This document shows, one piece after another, positions 24,805 through 33,477 of a stretch of DNA of 54,318 nucleotides (the stretch's first letter is position 1; each line of letters begins with the position of its first letter). Both the position numbers and the translations under genes were made by a program. A model generated the notes under the pieces. The model was not told the origin of the DNA. It did not search any database and worked only from the letters and a program-made list of their open reading frames with translations. Source of the DNA: Bradyrhizobium oropedii (GTDB lineage Bacteria; Pseudomonadota; Alphaproteobacteria; Rhizobiales; Xanthobacteraceae); the NCBI RefSeq assembly GCF_020889685.1, contig NZ_JACMYO010000037.1:1-54318 (forward strand), given 5' to 3'.

Positions 24805-27059
24805 GGCCTGACGTCGCCGTCCGACACAAGCAGCACCGACGCCTTCGACTTGCCGAGCACGGCGGCTGCGACGCTGCCGAAATTCAGGCTGTCGCCCTGG
24901 ATGCGGTCGACCCCGATCACGACGAGGTCGGCCCGGCTTGCCGCGATCTCCTGCAGGATCGCGACCTCGGGCGCGGTGTTGGCGCGCAGCCGCGTCGCGA
25001 CGTTGATGTCGTAGCGCGCGGCGGTCGCCGCGATGTCCTTCAGGATCGCTTCCTCTGGTGCCAGCGACATGCTGGGGCTGGAGCGGCGGGCGCCCTTGTC
25101 GCGCGTGGTCGAGACATAGACTACCTGCAGCGGTTCGCTGGCCAGGCGCGCCAACGCGATCGCGACCTCGGCGCCGCGCCGCGACACGTTACTGCCCGAC
25201 ACCGACACCAGGATCTTGCGCGCATTCGCCGTCGGCTCGCTCGCGTGCAGGCCCTTGGCGGCGGCAATCGCCAGCGGGCCATCGAAGCCGGAGGTCAACT
25301 GGTCGATGCGCCGGTCGAAGCCGCCATCCGGGCCTGCGACAGCGCCGATGCCAACCACGAGCAGGTCAAAGCCCTTCTTGGCTTCCTCGGCGATTGCCTC
25401 CGCCGCGGTCTCCTCGCGGGCGCGGCTGATGACGTCGACATTGCCGCCGCCGTCGGCATCGGCCTCGGCGCTCGCCTTGGCGGCATTGATGACCGTCGCC
25501 TCGGGGCTCTCCTCGTCGGCACGGTTCTTCTCCTGCAGCTTTGCATTCGCCCCGACATGGAGCACGGTGATCGGCAGGCCGCGTCCGCCGGCGAGCAGCC
25601 CTGCGAGATGCGCGGCAAATTTGGCATTGCTGCTTTCGTCGACCGCGAGCAGCAGCCGCTCGAGATTGGCAACGAAGCCGCGCTGCTCAACCTCCTCGCG
25701 CTCCAGCCGCTCTTTTTCCTCCTTGCCGAGCGGCAGCCGCGCCAGCGCGTTGCGCAGCATCGGCGGCATCGCCATCGTGGTCAGGATCGCCATGGTGACG
25801 ATCATCGAGAACATGGTCTGGCTCAGCACGCCCATCGACAGGCCGATGGTGGCGATGATCACCTCGGTCGAGCCGCGCGCATTCATGCCGCTCGCCAGCG
25901 CATAGGATTCCTGCCGCGTCAGCCCGCCCAGCGCGCCGCCGGCAAAGGCGCCGCCGAACTTGCCGATGCTGGCGATCAGGATCAGCGCGGCGGTGAGTCC
26001 CAGCACCGACGGATCCTTCAGTACGGTGAGGTCGGCGCTAAGACCGGCGAGTCCGAAGAACACCGGCATGAACAGGCTGGAGATCAGCCCGCGCAGCCGC
26101 TCGTCGATCTGCCTGGTCAGGATCGGGGATTCCCCGACCAGCACGCCGGCGATAAAGGCGCCGAGCACGGTGTGGACGCCGATCAGGTGCGTGATCATCG
26201 CCATCGCGCTCATCAGGAGCAGGATCACGGTGATCACCGCAGCCGAAGAGACCAGATTGTCGTTGGCCCAGCGGATCAGCCGGAACACCAGCCGGCGGCC
26301 GATCGTGAAGCTGACGGCGAGGAAGGCGAGGGTGCCGAACAGTGCCTGCGCGACCGAGAGGACATCAAGCGTGCCGCGCGAGGCGAGGCTGAAGATGACG
26401 GCGATGATGATCCAGCCGATGGTGTCATCGATGATCGCAGAGGCGACGATGATCTGGCCGACATTGCGGCGCATGAAGTTCATCTCACGCACCACGACGG
26501 CGACGATCTTCACCGACGAGATCGACAGCGCGGTGCCGAGGAACAGCGCGGCGATCACCCGCGCTTCCGGATGCGGCAACAGGCTCTGCGGCAAGAATTC
26601 GCCGAGCGCAAAGCCGGAGGCGAACGGCACCGCGATGCCCGCGACCGAGATCGTAATCGCCGCGCGGCCGACCTTGCGTACCAGCTTGAGGTCGGTCTCC
26701 ATGCCGGTCAGCAGGAGCAGCAGCAGGATGCCGAACTGCGCGATACCGTCGATCAGCGCTTTCTGCTCGCCGGACGGTGGAAAGATCACGTCATGGGCCG
26801 ACGGCCACAGCCAGCCGAACAGCGACGGGCCAAGCAGCAGGCCGCCGAGCAGCTGGCCAATCACGGAGGGCTGGCCGATCCGCTGCATCAGTTCGCCGAG
26901 GCCGCGCCCGACCGCGATCAGGAGCGCAATCTGGACGAGCAGGATGAACTCGGAAGGCTTGCTCGCTTTGTCGCCTTCGGCGTCGGCTGCCGTGACGGTC
27001 GCAAGCAGGATAAAGACCGCCCAGATCGTCGGTTGAAGCCGCCCCCAGCGGATCACCAT
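24795..27059 (-). CDS. CPA2 cation/proton antiporter with C-terminal USP domains
   Basis: 754 residues. A probable N-terminal signal-like helix ending ADAEG precedes about 12 antiporter helices (GELMQRIGQPSVIGQLLGGL, GILLLLLLTGMETDLKL, SSVKIVAVVVREM, ASAIIDDTIGW, GMNARGSTEVIIATIGLSMG), a KefB/NapA-like Na+/H+ exchanger fold. The D-D of AIIDDTIGW is the expected ion-binding acidic pair. The C-terminal about 290 residues hold two universal-stress-protein-like units (LLLAVDESSNAKFA and RKILVSVSGSNVSRRGAEVA), so transport is probably gated by a nucleotide or stress ligand. GGAG precedes the ATG at 27059. It likely moves K+ or Na+ against H+. Confidence 0.88.
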   Translation of the reverse strand: MVIRWGRLQPTIWAVFILLATVTAADAEGDKASKPSEFILLVQIALLIAVGRGLGELMQRIGQPSVIGQLLGGLLLGPSLFGWLWPSAHDVIFPPSGEQKALIDGIAQFGILLLLLLTGMETDLKLVRKVGRAAITISVAGIAVPFASGFALGEFLPQSLLPHPEARVIAALFLGTALSISSVKIVAVVVREMNFMRRNVGQIIVASAIIDDTIGWIIIAVIFSLASRGTLDVLSVAQALFGTLAFLAVSFTIGRRLVFRLIRWANDNLVSSAAVITVILLLMSAMAMITHLIGVHTVLGAFIAGVLVGESPILTRQIDERLRGLISSLFMPVFFGLAGLSADLTVLKDPSVLGLTAALILIASIGKFGGAFAGGALGGLTRQESYALASGMNARGSTEVIIATIGLSMGVLSQTMFSMIVTMAILTTMAMPPMLRNALARLPLGKEEKERLEREEVEQRGFVANLERLLLAVDESSNAKFAAHLAGLLAGGRGLPITVLHVGANAKLQEKNRADEESPEATVINAAKASAEADADGGGNVDVISRAREETAAEAIAEEAKKGFDLLVVGIGAVAGPDGGFDRRIDQLTSGFDGPLAIAAAKGLHASEPTANARKILVSVSGSNVSRRGAEVAIALARLASEPLQVVYVSTTRDKGARRSSPSMSLAPEEAILKDIAATAARYDINVATRLRANTAPEVAILQEIAASRADLVVIGVDRIQGDSLNFGSVAAAVLGKSKASVLLVSDGDVRPKT

Positions 27060-27154
27060 TGTGTCTCCGATCGCCAAATTCCAGCGCGGTTCGGCCCGCT
27101 TGTCGTGTGCAGTCAACGCCCGGGTTCCAAAAGCGATCCACGAGCTCAGATTTT

Positions 27155-27179
27155 GGAACCGAGACGCCGGCCGTTCGTT
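27155..27179 (+). promoter_or_regulatory. EcfG-type general-stress promoter
   Basis: GGAAC (27155-27159), exactly 16 bases, CGTT (27176-27179). It lies between the divergent antiporter and the 40-codon gene at 27278, pointing at the latter with a leader of about 90 bases. Confidence 0.65.
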
Positions 27180-27277
27180 TCACTCATGATGCGTTCATCC
27201 TCGTGATGCGACTGTCCTCATGAGCGAGACTGACCGCCACTGCGCGGCGTCTCGGCTCGCACGCACAGGAGGTTGTG

Positions 27278-27400
27278 ATGGCAACCAGATCCAATCTTTC
27301 GAAGGCTGAACTCGCGCGGAGCGTTGCCGGCGCCACGTCGGCGTTGGTGCTGAGCGCGCTTGCTCTGTTCGCCGTTGCTCATCATCTGAGCGGCGGGTAG
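27278..27400 (+). CDS. 40-residue membrane peptide, probable general-stress gene
   Basis: 40 residues: MATRSNLSKAELARSVAGAT then SALVLSALALFAVAHHLSGG. A short polar N terminus is followed by one hydrophobic helix. AGGAGG five bases before the ATG is an almost perfect ribosome site, and an EcfG-type promoter lies about 100 bp upstream, so the gene is well supported despite its length. No relative of known function. It would sit in the inner membrane. Confidence 0.72.
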   Translation: MATRSNLSKAELARSVAGATSALVLSALALFAVAHHLSGG

Positions 27401-27457
27401 GGCAGGCGGCGCGTCCGCCAAGCGGATTTCACCAAGTCAATTTCAGCAAGCCAGACA

Positions 27458-27586
27458 TCAAAGCAGGAAGGTCCCGATCAGGAGGCCGGCCGCGAATGCC
27501 CAAAGCCCGAGGGTACAGGCCGAGATGACCCGGACCAGATTGCGCAGATCCACGTCCTGCCAGTTGCTGTGGGATCGATAGGTCAA
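27458..27586 (-). CDS. possible 42-residue single-TM protein
   Basis: LTYRSHSNWQDVDLRNLVRV then a helix ISACTLGLWAFAAGLLIGTF and LL. It needs a TTG start at 27586, with AGGGGG about nine bases upstream. The ordered amphipathic N terminus and clean membrane helix argue for a gene; the non-ATG start argues against. Function unknown. Confidence 0.4.
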   Translation of the reverse strand: MTYRSHSNWQDVDLRNLVRVISACTLGLWAFAAGLLIGTFLL

Positions 27587-27919
27587 TTGCAGGCACCCCC
27601 TGCGGCGGCCGCCTTTGCTTCCGGCCGGCAGCCTGTTCCCGATCAGTGCCCAAATGAAGGCAACCAATGGTGGTGCCTGATCACGCATTTGCGAGGCAAG
27701 CCTCAGGCGCCCGGGGTTGCCGCTCGCCGGACTTGCCCATGGTGCGACCGGGGGCTGGGAGGTTGCGCCGGCATGTTGTGCCGGTGCGGCAGTGCTGATG
27801 GCAGGCCTTGGCAACTTCGCCGGACGCGCGACGACGATCTGATGCCCGTCGGTTGTATGCGATGGGGACGCGGGTTACAGAAGGCTGGCTTGGCAAGGCA
27901 ACAGCCCGGGGAAGTGTCG
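27587..27919. other. intergenic region
   Basis: 333 bp. Several open frames cross it on both strands but none has a ribosome site with a plausible protein. It should contain the promoter for the exported protein at 27920. Confidence 0.4.
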
Positions 27920-28294
27920 TTGAGCATATCTGCCAATACGCGCATCGTGATCGGAACGACGCTCTTTGCGTTGGCGTCGAGTGCATTCCTTTATGCGCTT
28001 CCTCCGAGCCCGATCGACAGAGACCTGCTCCGCGGCAGCTTCTACTGGTTGCAGGGATATGCCTACCAAATTCCCGTCAAGTATCTGAACGGCGAGCTCA
28101 ACGCTGCTCGATTGTATGAAGATGACAAGCTGCTCGGCCCGGCAAACAGCGACCGGGAGGAGATCGCCACCAAAGGCGGCGGCCGATTCCAGCTCTTCCG
28201 GGACAGCAAGAGCTTTTTCGGCCCGGTGTTGCTGCTCTCGACGAGCGACAACACCAATCCGAACACGAACGGCCGGAAATATCACCTCAAGTGA
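27920..28294 (+). CDS. exported or anchored hypothetical protein
   Basis: 124 residues from a TTG at 27920 that has GGGGAAG five bases upstream; a GTG at 27914 is an alternative. A hydrophobic N-terminal segment (RIVIGTTLFALASSAFLYAL) is a signal or anchor. The remainder is a soluble domain: DLLRGSFYWLQGYAYQIPVK, YLNGELNAARLYEDDKLL, GGRFQLFRDSKSFFGPVLLL. No known domain. Convergent with a GNAT gene, 36 bp apart. Confidence 0.6.
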   Translation: MSISANTRIVIGTTLFALASSAFLYALPPSPIDRDLLRGSFYWLQGYAYQIPVKYLNGELNAARLYEDDKLLGPANSDREEIATKGGGRFQLFRDSKSFFGPVLLLSTSDNTNPNTNGRKYHLK

Positions 28295-28330
28295 CGGCTG
28301 ACGCGATGATCGAACAAAGACCCGCGTCGG

Positions 28331-29233
28331 TCACATGAAGCCCGGGTTGCGCGGCAGATACTGGGCCCAATTGCCGAATTCTCGCGACGACATCAGCAGC
28401 ATCGGACACTTGATCCGCATTCCCAGCGCCATCGCAGTATCAAGCGCCGCCTTGCTCGCACCGGGCAGGAATGCCGATATCCGTGAGGCGCCGCTCTCGG
28501 CCGCCAGGTAGAGCGCTGTTCTCAAAGCGGGAGCGACCGCGTGCGGCTCCGTGACTGCGAGCGGCCCGATATGACCACTGGGGTCCACGTAGGCATAGCC
28601 GATCCAGTCGTTTCCATCGTGAAGACTGAACCCGGTCGCCGCGCCGTCATTGATCAGATAGCGATGATGCTTTTCGCGTGAGACACCAAGGATCCGCTGG
28701 TCCGCTTGGGTGAGGCGGCGTAGGGTCGAGGCCTCCGGCTTGAGCGGCGTGACGTCGTATCGTGGACCGTGCAAATGACCCATCAACTGCTCGCGCGATA
28801 CAATGACATTGTAGATCGGAAATCGCGGAAGCAGGCCGTGACGAATGTACAGCCCCTGCGATACCGCGTTGAAGCTGAAGGTGATGAGCACCCTGTTGGA
28901 CGCGCCGGATTTCTCGGCATGCGCCATGGTGCGCTTGATCAGTTCGTTGCCGATGCTCCGACCCTGCTGATCCGGCGACACGAACAGCTGTGCCAGAAAC
29001 CACATGTCGCCGCAGACCCAGCTCCAGGCGAAGCCGAGGATCCGCTCGTCCTCCTCCGCCACCCAGAGACCGTCGGGATCGTCCTTCAGCGAAAACAGCT
29101 GGAACCTGGGCGGAGACGAGACCGCCATCGGGCCGAAGCCGTGCCGTTCCGTGAGATCGTTGATACTGGAGACCACAAGCGCGTCGGCGCATTCCAGATC
29201 CTGCGCGCGTGCCGGACGGCAAACTACTGACAT
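28331..29233 (-). CDS. GNAT family N-acetyltransferase (two GNAT modules)
   Basis: 300 residues. The N-terminal half carries the acetyl-CoA motif A: AQLFVSPDQQGRSIGNELIK, with Q/R-x-x-G-x-G/A replaced by QQGRSIG. FAWSWVCGDMWF forms strand 4. The C-terminal half (about 165-300) looks like a second, degenerate GNAT module (GYAYVDPSGHIGPLAV, ALYLAAESGASRISAFLPG). Double-GNAT proteins acetylate small amines or protein N termini; the substrate is unknown. GGAG six bases before the ATG sets the start. It follows the acyl-CoA dehydrogenase-like gene by 29 bp and is probably co-transcribed. Confidence 0.8.
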   Translation of the reverse strand: MSVVCRPARAQDLECADALVVSSINDLTERHGFGPMAVSSPPRFQLFSLKDDPDGLWVAEEDERILGFAWSWVCGDMWFLAQLFVSPDQQGRSIGNELIKRTMAHAEKSGASNRVLITFSFNAVSQGLYIRHGLLPRFPIYNVIVSREQLMGHLHGPRYDVTPLKPEASTLRRLTQADQRILGVSREKHHRYLINDGAATGFSLHDGNDWIGYAYVDPSGHIGPLAVTEPHAVAPALRTALYLAAESGASRISAFLPGASKAALDTAMALGMRIKCPMLLMSSREFGNWAQYLPRNPGFM

Positions 29234-29262
29234 GGGCAACTCCGTTGCTCGCCGGACAATCC

Positions 29263-30471
29263 TCAAAACCTCGTGGTGCCGGGATCGAGCCCAAGCGCCA
29301 GCCGGCCGGCGGTGATGTAATTGCTCGGACTCATCGCGATATGCTTTGCCGCGGCGCGTACATCGCCGACTGCACGCTCCAGGGCGCAGGTCTCGAAGAT
29401 GGCGACGGCGCCCGCGCCGGCAGCCAGCATGTCGGTGATGGACGTCGCAGTTTTCGCCGCATGTGCGTTGGCGATCCGAATGTCCGCGCGTGCCTCCACC
29501 AGCCGTTGGCCGCCGATGTCGGTCGCGGCCATCAATTCGGTCATGGCGTCGATCAGAAAGGCGCGGGCGGCGCAAAGCATCGCTCTCGTGCGCCCGACCG
29601 TCGCCTGAACGATTTCGCGATCGCGGAGCGCGGCGCGGTTTCCGGAGCGGCCCTTGGCCAGTTCCGTGAACGAGGTCATGGCGCCGGACGCGACGCCGAG
29701 CGGCACCCCGCAGATGCTCCACGCGAACACCGATGAAGGCGGCATGCGATAGAGCAATCCGGGCTGGGTCGATTGCAGCCCGAGAAAGGGATGGGCGTGC
29801 GCAGCCGGCACGAAAACATCCTGCGCCTCGAAATCGCAACTGCCGGTGCCGCGCAGTCCGGACACATGCCAGTTGTCGAGGATGGTTACATCCGCCCGCC
29901 CGGGATAGCAGCAGAGAAGCGGCGAAGCCGGGTCGCCGGGTCTGGTACTGGCCAGCACCATGAAGCGCGTCGCGTGATGCGCGCCGCTGCCGAACGGCCA
30001 GCGCCCGGACAGGCGATAGCCGCCTGCGACGGCGGTCGCGGTGCCGACCGCACCGGTCGCGCTTGCGACAAATGCACGCGGGTCGGCATACCACTCACGT
30101 ACGACGGCCTCATCGAGGTAGCCGCCGATCCGGCTCATGCCGGCGCCATTGCCGACCAGCCAGCCGACGGAGCCATCGAGGGCCGAGCAGGCTTCGACGA
30201 CGCGCATGAACGCGAAGGCGGACAGTTCAGGCCCGCCAAGTGCTTGCGGCAGCCACAGGCGGAACAGGCCGGCATCGGCCAGCGCGGCGAAAATCGTGTC
30301 CGGTAACCGTCGTCCGCTGTCGAACTCGTGGCGTTGCGCAGCGATGCGCGGAGCCAGCGTCTGGACGACCTCGAGCAGGCGGCAAACGTGGGCCGGCTCA
30401 CCTGCATTCACTTCCGGATCGGGGCGGGCGATCGGACCGTCCGCTTTTGCCGCATAGCCTGGATCGTGCAT
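29263..30471 (-). CDS. acyl-CoA dehydrogenase-like flavoenzyme (DszC/HsaA-type)
   Basis: 402 residues of the acyl-CoA dehydrogenase fold. The N-terminal helical domain (LAPRIAAQRHEFDSGRRLPD, GLFRLWLPQALGGPELSAFA) leads to GYRLSGRWPFGSGAHHATRF, the beta-barrel strand, and SGLRGTGSCDFEAQDVFVPA. The W-x-F-x-S-G-x-x-x-A form of the middle motif is typical of flavin-dependent monooxygenases such as DszC, HsaA and SfnB rather than of true acyl-CoA dehydrogenases, whose catalytic Glu is not evident. It might oxidise a sulfur or aromatic compound. GAGGAGAG precedes the ATG. It is first of a two-gene set with GNAT and divergent from a regulator. Confidence 0.82.
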   Translation of the reverse strand: MHDPGYAAKADGPIARPDPEVNAGEPAHVCRLLEVVQTLAPRIAAQRHEFDSGRRLPDTIFAALADAGLFRLWLPQALGGPELSAFAFMRVVEACSALDGSVGWLVGNGAGMSRIGGYLDEAVVREWYADPRAFVASATGAVGTATAVAGGYRLSGRWPFGSGAHHATRFMVLASTRPGDPASPLLCCYPGRADVTILDNWHVSGLRGTGSCDFEAQDVFVPAAHAHPFLGLQSTQPGLLYRMPPSSVFAWSICGVPLGVASGAMTSFTELAKGRSGNRAALRDREIVQATVGRTRAMLCAARAFLIDAMTELMAATDIGGQRLVEARADIRIANAHAAKTATSITDMLAAGAGAVAIFETCALERAVGDVRAAAKHIAMSPSNYITAGRLALGLDPGTTRF

Positions 30472-30575
30472 CGGGCTCTCCTCGAGGTTCGCCACCGCCG
30501 CAGCATGATCGTGCGCTTCCCGCAGGTCCTGAATCCGTTCCGAAAAAGTTGCAAAAAAATGTAGTCTCCGAAGCC

Positions 30576-32135
30576 ATGGCGACGATCCACCAATTCGGTC
30601 CCTTCCGCCTCGACGCCGGGGCCGAGATGCTGTTGCGGGAGTCCGAACCGGTCGCGCTCGGACAGCGCGCGGTGGTGCTGCTCCGGCTGCTTGTCGAGCG
30701 GGCCGGATCGCCGGTTTCCAAGGATGCGTTGATGCAGGGGGCCTGGCCGGGGCTTGCGGTCGAGGAGAGCAACCTGACGGTGCAGATCGCCGCCTTGCGG
30801 CGGGTATTCGCCGGCATCGAGGGAGGCGCGACCTGGATCGAGACGTTGCCGCGTCGCGGCTATCGCTATGTTGGTCCCGCGGTTGCGACCGTATCCGAAC
30901 CGAGCTCACCCGTAGCGCCGACGCTGTCCGATAAGCCGTCGCTCGCGGTGCTCCCGCTGTCGAATCTGAGTGGCGATCCCGCGCAGGATTATTTTTCCGA
31001 CGGGATCACGGGAGACATCATCGCCGAACTGTCGCGGTTCAGGTCACTATTCGTCGTCGCCCGTCACTCCAGCTTCGCCTACAAGGGTAAGACACCCGAG
31101 ATCAAACAGGTCGGCCGCGAGCTCGGCGTCCGGTACGTGGCCGAAGGAAGTGTGCGCAAGATCGGAAGCCGGGTGCGGGTGGTCATCCAGCTGCTCGATG
31201 CTGCGAGCGGCTTCAATCTCTGGGCCGAGCGCTACGACCGCGAGATCGACGACATCTTCGTCCTGCAGGACGAGATTGTCCGGGCGATCGTTGCGGCCCT
31301 GCCGGGCAGGCTGGAGGATGCCGGTCGCGAGATCGCCAGACGCAAGCCGACCTCGAGCATTACCGCCTATGACCTGGTCCTGCTCGGAAACGAGCGATGG
31401 CGCCAGCTGACCGTGAAGGCCATGGCGCAGGCCAGGGACTATTTTCGAAACGCCGTTGCGCTAGACCCGCACTATGCCCGCGCCCGCGCCAACATCGCCT
31501 GGACCATCGTCTGTGACGTGTTTCTCGAATCTCCCACCACCGCTACCCTGGACGAGGCGCGGCGCGAGATCGAGTACGCGCTCGATATCGAGGACGGCGA
31601 CGCCTGGTCTCATGGCGTCATGGCTCAGCTGCTGTTCCTGCTGAAAGATGATGCCAAGGCCGAAATCCACTTCGGCCGCGCGCTCGCGCTCAATCCAAAC
31701 GATGCCGATGTCGCCGCCGTCTTCGCCAATATCCTGGTCTACTGGGGACGATGGCGCGAGGCGCTGATGTGGATCGGGACGGCCAAGCGGCTCAATCCGT
31801 TTCCGCCCAACCTGTACCATTGGTATCACGCGCTAGCGCTCTATTCGGGACGCGAGTACGAGCAGGCGGTCAAGGCGGTGTTGGAGGCGCGGTCGTTCGA
31901 CAGGTGGTCGCACGGCCTCCTTGCAGCCTGCTATGCGCAGATGGGACGCCTCGGCGAGGCGCAGGCCGAGGCCGACATGTTCGTCAGCCAACGATGTCGC
32001 GAATTGACTGCGAACGGCGAAGCCGTACCCGCGAAGACGCTCCAACTCGCTCGGGTCCGTGCCGAAAGATATCGCGATCCCACCGACCGCGACCATTTCC
32101 TCGACGGATTGCGCAAGGCGGGTCTCACCGATTGA
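30576..32135 (+). CDS. winged-helix transcriptional regulator with TolB-like and TPR domains
   Basis: 519 residues. Residues 1-95 form an OmpR/CadC-like winged helix (FGPFRLDAGAEMLLRESEPV, NLTVQIAALRRVF, ETLPRRGYRYVG). A domain at about 115-255 (SLAVLPLSNLSGDPAQDYFS, DGITGDIIAELSRF) is the TolB/FlgO-like module seen in class III adenylate-cyclase-associated regulators. TPR-like repeats fill about 265-500 (LDPHYARARANIAW, LNPNDADVAAVFANILVYWG). No membrane helix is present, so it senses a cytoplasmic signal. It is divergent from the acyl-CoA dehydrogenase-like gene across about 105 bp and may control it. Confidence 0.85.
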   Translation: MATIHQFGPFRLDAGAEMLLRESEPVALGQRAVVLLRLLVERAGSPVSKDALMQGAWPGLAVEESNLTVQIAALRRVFAGIEGGATWIETLPRRGYRYVGPAVATVSEPSSPVAPTLSDKPSLAVLPLSNLSGDPAQDYFSDGITGDIIAELSRFRSLFVVARHSSFAYKGKTPEIKQVGRELGVRYVAEGSVRKIGSRVRVVIQLLDAASGFNLWAERYDREIDDIFVLQDEIVRAIVAALPGRLEDAGREIARRKPTSSITAYDLVLLGNERWRQLTVKAMAQARDYFRNAVALDPHYARARANIAWTIVCDVFLESPTTATLDEARREIEYALDIEDGDAWSHGVMAQLLFLLKDDAKAEIHFGRALALNPNDADVAAVFANILVYWGRWREALMWIGTAKRLNPFPPNLYHWYHALALYSGREYEQAVKAVLEARSFDRWSHGLLAACYAQMGRLGEAQAEADMFVSQRCRELTANGEAVPAKTLQLARVRAERYRDPTDRDHFLDGLRKAGLTD

Positions 32136-32198
32136 CGGCTCATAGCTGCCGCCTGCTTCTCGACGTCCCGAGTTGACTTGCGTCATCTCCGGGCGCAC

Positions 32199-33026
32199 TC
32201 ACGTCGTGCGTATCACACCGATTTCCCTCGAGAGCTGGATAAGCGTCGGCCGGTAAGGCGGGGAGGGGTTGTCGTCATCCGGAATGGCGCAATGGCCGAA
32301 CTCCTGCTGGATGCGGTGGATCTCCATGACGCGATCGTTCAACCGCTGCAGGTGCTCGAGCGACCTGGCCTTCCAGTAGCGGAAAGTATCGAAGGTGATT
32401 GGTACGAAGGCGGTGCCGAACAGCGTTGGATCGGGCACGATGGTCCGCCCGAGCAGCAGGTAGCGGTCGTGACCGACGATGACGAGGGTTGCATACGGCC
32501 GCCCCTCGTGTACCCGAAGGCCTTTCAGCGAGAGTTCGCACAGTTTGCTGAAATAGGGTTCCTCGCGCCAGCGGTCGGGATCATCGAGATCAACCTGCAC
32601 ATTCAGCGTGTCGATCCCGAAATGCGGCACCATGCCCGTGGTCTCGGGAAACCAATCATCCTCGAGATAGCCTTGCAGCCAGGCGCAGCTGAACGAGCGG
32701 CACTGCCGGGGACGATCATGATAGATCTCGCATCCGCCGCCCGCCAGGATGTCGTTGCAGATGGTGTTGACCGGTTTGCCCAGATCGGTCACCTCAAGCA
32801 CCTTGCAGCAGAGGGTGCACGATCCGCACTCCCGGATCGTCTGCACCACTGGAAAACCGAGGGCCCACGATCCCTGGCGATCGCGAAAGAGCAGCTTCTG
32901 CTTCTCCAGTGCGCCCAGCGCACGTTCGACCTTGAGACGAGACAACCCGGTCGCGCCGACAATTTCTTTTGTCGTCGTCGAGCCGCTCTCGACTGTCCGA
33001 ACGACGAGCAATGCCACCTGGTCCAT
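32199..33026 (-). CDS. winged-helix protein fused to a YkgJ-type cysteine cluster
   Basis: 275 residues. Residues 1-55 form a winged helix: TVESGSTTTKEIVGATGLSR, LKVERALGALEKQKLLFRDR. A YkgJ-family cysteine cluster follows: Cys67-x2-Cys70-x2-Cys73-Cys74 (ECGSCTLCCKV), Cys90, Cys99, Cys109 and Cys114 (YHDRPRQCRSFSCAW), expected to bind zinc or an iron-sulfur cluster. The remainder (about 120-275) is a conserved YkgJ tail. The start at 33026 gives the complete HTH. YkgJ proteins usually lack a DNA-binding domain, so a metal- or redox-sensing regulator is an attractive reading. No obvious target operon adjoins it. Confidence 0.8.
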   Translation of the reverse strand: MDQVALLVVRTVESGSTTTKEIVGATGLSRLKVERALGALEKQKLLFRDRQGSWALGFPVVQTIRECGSCTLCCKVLEVTDLGKPVNTICNDILAGGGCEIYHDRPRQCRSFSCAWLQGYLEDDWFPETTGMVPHFGIDTLNVQVDLDDPDRWREEPYFSKLCELSLKGLRVHEGRPYATLVIVGHDRYLLLGRTIVPDPTLFGTAFVPITFDTFRYWKARSLEHLQRLNDRVMEIHRIQQEFGHCAIPDDDNPSPPYRPTLIQLSREIGVIRTT

Positions 33027-33286
33027 TGTTTTTCTTCTTGTCCGGCTCGTGGCCGGTTCTTCTTCTGTTGTGTTCTTGGCCGCCGGTATCCGGCGGCGGC
33101 AGTCCCGGTGATATCCGGAACACGCCGCCCGACGGCTGCGAAATTGTGCGGAGCGTATCCGCGAGAACAGGGTGCTGCATCCGACAAACGCGCATGGCAT
33201 CCCTGAGGACAAATGGTCGTGATTGCAGCGAACTGGCGCGACGGAATGCGAATGTGTGACTCACTGGCTGCGCAACATATTCGATG

Positions 33287-33407
33287 TCGTCCCGGCCTTG
33301 AGCCGGGGCCCATCACCAAGAATGGGATTTGGCTTGCAGCGTCGTGACCACGGCTCGCTTCAACAACGGGATCCCGTGGTCATGGGTCCCTGCTTCGCAG
33401 GGACGAC
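33287..33407. repeat. intergenic inverted repeat (GTCGTCCCGG family)
   Basis: Begins GTCGTCCCGGCCTTGAGCCG and ends GGGTCCCTGCTTCGCAGGGA then CGAC. The outer ends are partly complementary and each half has its own small hairpin (CCGGCcttgaGCCGG, TCCCTGCttcGCAGGGA). This type of sequence is spread between genes in Bradyrhizobium. The rest of the 451-bp gap 33027-33477 holds no gene. Confidence 0.65.
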
Positions 33408-33477
33408 AGTTTGGGCGGCGATTCCAGCAAGATTCACGATTGCCGACTGCCTCATCTTCGGGCAATGACGACCTGCA

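Noticed and set aside
25245..27206. A 653-codon frame antisense to the antiporter
   Set aside because: Composition is Arg/Asp/Gln-rich without domains; the minus-strand gene is clear.
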